DNA from: Paracoccaceae bacterium
Lineage (GTDB): Bacteria > Pseudomonadota > Alphaproteobacteria > Rhodobacterales > Rhodobacteraceae
Assembly (NCBI GenBank): GCA_011525185.1
Contig: WTIQ01000061.1
Coordinates: forward strand, 1-7,229
Direction: 5' to 3'
DNA: 7,229 nt
Numbering within the stretch: the first letter of the stretch is position 1; the number at the start of each line of letters is the position of its first letter. The notes below the pieces were generated by a model. It worked only from the letters and a program-made list of their open reading frames with translations, was not told the DNA's origin and ran no database searches. Position numbers and translations under genes: made by a program. Below are positions 4,630-7,229 of the stretch, one piece after another.

Positions 4630-5638
4630 ATTTCATCTGTTTATGTTTCGCTTTTAATGTCTCACGCTCGATGATGCGGCAGGGGAAAATACGCGCTTCG
4701 GGATATCTGTCAGGTTCGAGAAGCATTTCTTCTACGATATCAACGGAGGCGGTGATGATTTGTTTGATCGGTTGGCGAATAGTTGTGAGGCTAAAGCTCT
4801 CCCACCGCGACATTTCCATATCGTTTAATCCGATGATGCCAATATCCTGTGCTGGTTTCAAACCGTGATCACGAATGGCAGAGAGTGCGCCTATTGAGAG
4901 CACATCATCTGCACAGAAATAGGCCTGTGCAGGGGAGCCTTGCAATTGCTCCATCATTGCCTCTCGCCCCGCATGAAACGAATAGCCTTTGGAATAACTG
5001 GCGCGGGCTTTGATGTCTGGATGTTGTGAAACGAGCTCCGTAAAGCCGTGATAGCGATCTTGCGCAGACGTCGCACTTGGCGGTCCACCCAAATAGCCAA
5101 TGTCGGTATATCCTCTCTCGATCAAAGTGCGTGCAGCCATGCGGCCGCATTCTACGTTATCAATCCCAACCACATGTACATGGGGGGATGTGGCAAGCCG
5201 TCCAAAGGTATGTACCACAGGCAGTCCTGCATCGTGAAAAGCTTTGGCAAAGCTTAGAGGGAGAGTGGAGGAGGCAACGACCACGGCATCAACTGAATAT
5301 TGTTTCAGCATTTTGACAGAGGCGGCTGGTTCGGTTTCATCCGAGAGATTGACAATGAGCGGGCGCAGGTCACGTTCTTGGAGCGTCTTGGTAAAGAGAT
5401 CAAATACTTCAAGGAAAACGGGGTTGTGAAAGTTATTTGAGACAAGACCGATCAGTTTGGTACGCCCTGTGGTAAGAGAAGACGCCAATGCATTTGGCGA
5501 ATATCCCAGCTGCTCGGCTGCTTGTTCCACTTTGCGCCGCATTTTGACCGAGACAGAGGCCCCTTGTGTAAAGGTGCGAGAGACTGCTGAACGTGAAACG
5601 CCTGCGAGGACTGCAACGTCTTTGAGTGTTGGGGTCAT
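4628..5638 (-). CDS. LacI family transcriptional regulator
   Basis: 336 residues from the ATG at 5638-5636. The helix-turn-helix begins at once, as in the family: TLKDVAVLAGVSRSAVSRTF (4-23), followed by the hinge-helix region LGYSPNALASSLTTGRTKLIG (44-64). The periplasmic-binding-protein-like effector domain follows: NNFHNPVFLEVFDLF (68-82), VVGIDNVECGRMAARTLIERG (156-176), IGYLGGPP (180-187), YFCADDVLSIGALSAIRDHG (240-259), IGLNDMEMS (269-277) and TTIRQP (285-290). The open frame extends 24 codons upstream to an ATG at 5710, but that extension is not family-like and has no ribosome binding site, so I chose 5638. As first gene before aldolase and dehydrogenase it probably represses its own operon, and perhaps the neighbouring beta-helix and plus-strand dehydrogenase genes. 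The ligand is presumably a sugar acid or its intermediate. The family call is secure; effector and operator are unknown. Confidence 0.95.
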   Translation of the reverse strand: MTPTLKDVAVLAGVSRSAVSRTFTQGASVSVKMRRKVEQAAEQLGYSPNALASSLTTGRTKLIGLVSNNFHNPVFLEVFDLFTKTLQERDLRPLIVNLSDETEPAASVKMLKQYSVDAVVVASSTLPLSFAKAFHDAGLPVVHTFGRLATSPHVHVVGIDNVECGRMAARTLIERGYTDIGYLGGPPSATSAQDRYHGFTELVSQHPDIKARASYSKGYSFHAGREAMMEQLQGSPAQAYFCADDVLSIGALSAIRDHGLKPAQDIGIIGLNDMEMSRWESFSLTTIRQPIKQIITASVDIVEEMLLEPDRYPEARIFPCRIIERETLKAKHKQMK

Positions 5639-5726
5639 GATTTTGGGTCCAGCTTTTGGGAGCAATCTAGAACTGTATCGTATCGGATGTTTTGCTTGAG
5701 ACAAGATCATATTTTAAAAGGGGAGC
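5639..5726 (-). promoter_or_regulatory. Short leader of the lacI-aldolase-dehydrogenase operon
   Basis: 88 bases between the beta-helix stop and the regulator start. On the minus strand a weak promoter can be drawn: TTGTCT, a 16-base gap, then TACGAT. The adjacent direct repeat GATACGATAC (two GATAC units) could be part of a binding site, but I see no clear LacI-type inverted repeat with a central CG. A GGA nine bases before the ATG at 5638 is a modest ribosome binding site. There is no terminator hairpin after the beta-helix gene, so read-through from it is possible. Confidence 0.3.
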
Positions 5727-7121
5727 TTATTCAAAGTCTCTTGCAAGACCTTTGGCACGGATGTCAAAGGGAGCTGATTTCTGTGCAAAAGCACCTAAGG
5801 CGCGAGCAGGGCTAAACGGCTCTAACTGAAAGTCGTGAGCGTCTATGTTGATGAAATGGGGATCGCCCGTGACTTCCTCTAAACTTGCGTCAATTCCTAG
5901 ATCCACAGGCCCTCCATCTCTATTCCAATAAAGGTTGCGCCTTTGCTCAATTGAGTCCGCCTCGTCCCCTGTAAAAACGGGATCCCATGTTTCATCGTCA
6001 ATAACGACGATATTGCCGTTTACATCAATATCGGCGCCATCGAACGAAAAGACAGTGTCGGTAAAAATGCCCTCTATCTGCTTTGTGCGAATGATCGTGT
6101 TGTGATGTATACGGCTGTTTTTGTTCTCTGCCCACCAGAGGACAAAGTCTTGGTAATCATGGCTTATGTTATGTTCAACAACCACATTCTCGGTGGCGCG
6201 CGGTTCAATATCATGTTCCCAGCTTATTTCCAAAAAACCCATATTGTTTCGCGTGACGTTGTTATGAATGTGGATGTTTCTTTTATGATTGCGCCCGTCA
6301 TCTATCTCAATTGCGCCGCCATCTGCCCCCCATTTCCCGCCTTGGACAAACATGTTTTCGATCATGTTAAAGGCAACCGTCTGATTGCCAGTGCCGATTT
6401 GAATACCAATGGGTCCCCAATAGGGTTTTGACAGAAATCCCTCTTGTTGCTCTCCGTTGGGCCCATCTATGTGGTTGTTTGTAATGAGGCTATATTCTCC
6501 ATAGGACTGGATGGCCTTAGGTGTTGCCTCAAAGCGATTGCCGCGAATGAGGGAATATGTGCCCTCTGTGCCAATGTGTAAGGCACCCGTGGCCCAGACC
6601 TCGACAAAACCTGCGTTTGGTGCCGCTGGCGCTGTATGATGAAAATGCAGATTTTGCACAATATGATGCGGACCGCGCAGTTGGAGCGCATTAACGTGAC
6701 AAAGGCCACTGTTGGGATTGGAGAGCTTTGGGGCGCGCCCTTTTCCATAGGCACCTATGACAATGGGATTGTTCTGTGTTCCTTGTCCGTTCAGAAGCAG
6801 ACAGCCCACGAATTGTCTTCCTCGCTGAAAGAGGATGTGGTCCCCGGGCTGAAAGCGATGATCGGAGACCCTGCGCAATGTTTTCCAAGCCTCATCTGGT
6901 TGTCTGCCGCTATTCTTATCTTTACCCGCTTTGCTATCTACAAAAAATCGTCTGATCGGATTTGGCGTTGGCCAGTTTTGGTGAACGTCAAATTTGAGGT
7001 CCTGTTCAGCACTATGACTTGGCCCGACTCCAGCCAGCGCCCAAAAGACGCAGAGAACAAAAAACCTGCTTGTGGTTCCAAAGAGTGTATCAATAAATCG
7101 CAGTCTCAGACGAATTTTCAC
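5727..7121 (-). CDS. Secreted right-handed parallel beta-helix protein (pectate-lyase-like fold)
   Basis: 464 residues from the GTG at 7121-7119, chosen because AAAGGTGG stands 4 bases upstream and because it gives a normal signal peptide: arginine-rich n-region (KIRLRLRF), hydrophobic core FFVLCVFWALAGVG (20-33) and probable cleavage after SHSA (38). An upstream ATG at 7208 would add 29 residues with no better ribosome binding site. The mature protein begins with the RRFFVDSKAGKDKNSGRQPD / AWKTL module and PGDHILFQRG, the usual entry to secreted beta-helix proteins. Turn repeats rich in Asn/His follow (LIRGNRFEA, LITNNHIDG, NIHIHNNVTRNNMGFLEIS, VVVEHNISHD, RIHHNTI, IDVNGNIVVID). This fold is used by polysaccharide lyases, epimerases and glycosidases in the periplasm or outside the cell. 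I cannot point to a catalytic motif, so enzymatic activity is inference. It lies 88 bases upstream of lacI on the same strand and may be co-regulated. Confidence 0.82.
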   Translation of the reverse strand: MKIRLRLRFIDTLFGTTSRFFVLCVFWALAGVGPSHSAEQDLKFDVHQNWPTPNPIRRFFVDSKAGKDKNSGRQPDEAWKTLRRVSDHRFQPGDHILFQRGRQFVGCLLLNGQGTQNNPIVIGAYGKGRAPKLSNPNSGLCHVNALQLRGPHHIVQNLHFHHTAPAAPNAGFVEVWATGALHIGTEGTYSLIRGNRFEATPKAIQSYGEYSLITNNHIDGPNGEQQEGFLSKPYWGPIGIQIGTGNQTVAFNMIENMFVQGGKWGADGGAIEIDDGRNHKRNIHIHNNVTRNNMGFLEISWEHDIEPRATENVVVEHNISHDYQDFVLWWAENKNSRIHHNTIIRTKQIEGIFTDTVFSFDGADIDVNGNIVVIDDETWDPVFTGDEADSIEQRRNLYWNRDGGPVDLGIDASLEEVTGDPHFINIDAHDFQLEPFSPARALGAFAQKSAPFDIRAKGLARDFE

Positions 7122-7125
7122 AATG

Positions 7126-7133
7126 CCACCTTT
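7126..7133 (-). promoter_or_regulatory. Ribosome binding site deciding the GTG start of the beta-helix gene
   Basis: AAAGGTGG on the minus strand differs from AAGGAGG by one base and lies 4 bases before the GTG at 7121-7119. No other start candidate in this frame has a comparable site. Confidence 0.55.
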
Positions 7134-7144
7134 AAATGATTTTA

Positions 7145-7157
7145 CTCCACAATGGAG
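7145..7157. promoter_or_regulatory. Small inverted repeat upstream of the beta-helix gene
   Basis: CTCCA-CAA-TGGAG, five paired bases around a 3-base loop, centred about 30 bases upstream of the GTG start. The position suits an operator or a leader hairpin of the beta-helix gene. Such a short repeat can occur by chance, and I found no second copy in the window. Confidence 0.25.
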
Positions 7158-7229
7158 AGGAACTCTTAGGCGCGTATCGCTTTTTCTAGTTGCCTTGTGA
7201 AAAAGCACGAGGGCTTGAATACCTATATC

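Noticed and set aside
4271..4868. Plus-strand open frames opposite the aldolase and the 3' end of lacI
   Set aside because: They are antisense shadows of genes with intact catalytic and fold motifs.
5639..5710. 24-residue N-terminal extension of the LacI regulator from the ATG at 5710
   Set aside because: LacI family proteins start within a few residues of TLKDVA; the extension has no family counterpart and no ribosome binding site.
5825..7139. Frames of 65-167 codons overlapping the beta-helix gene on both strands
   Set aside because: They are shadows of the beta-helix gene, which is supported by its signal peptide and repeated Asn/His turns; none of the others shows a motif.
7122..7208. 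29-residue extension of the beta-helix protein from the ATG at 7208
   Set aside because: It would bury the signal peptide behind a long polar segment, whereas the GTG at 7121 has an almost perfect ribosome binding site.

Overview
This window looks like chromosomal DNA from a Gram-negative proteobacterium of moderate GC content. An alphaproteobacterium such as a marine Rhodobacterales member would fit, because DUF1330, an HpcH/HpaI aldolase and compact LacI-led sugar-acid operons are common there. That placement is inferred from gene content, not from a marker gene.

Layout. (1) 1-246: 3' end of a DUF1330 protein, cut by the window edge. (2) 247-481: a short stretch with what may be a frame-disrupted gene remnant, its last stop 5 bases before the next start codon. 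(3) 482-1366 (+): a complete NAD(P)-dependent beta-hydroxyacid dehydrogenase (HIBADH / tartronate semialdehyde reductase family). (4) 1367-2829: a gene-poor scar of mobile or degenerate DNA. Its main content, on the minus strand, is the N-terminal quarter or so of a large TnpB-derived, type V (Cas12m-like) protein, cut off before any nuclease domain and preceded by tiny overlapping ORFs. On the plus strand the cut meets what looks like the ribosome binding site and first codons of a separate, equally truncated gene. A nine-C tract lies further right. (5) 2830-5638 (-): a tight operon, lacI-type regulator > HpcH/HpaI aldolase > D-2-hydroxyacid dehydrogenase, with gaps of 9 and 1 bases. (6) 5727-7121 (-): a secreted right-handed parallel beta-helix protein upstream of the regulator on the same strand.

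How the genes may work together. The aldolase family cleaves 2-keto-(3-deoxy) acids to pyruvate plus an aldehyde. The beta-hydroxyacid dehydrogenase family reduces such aldehydes (for example tartronate semialdehyde to glycerate), and the D-2-hydroxyacid dehydrogenase handles 2-keto/2-hydroxy acids. With a LacI regulator and an exported beta-helix protein of the kind often seen in polysaccharide lyases, the locus reads as a sugar-acid or uronate catabolism island. The exact substrate cannot be read from the sequence. The scar at 1367-2829 lies between the two convergent catabolic blocks and is the most unusual part of the window.
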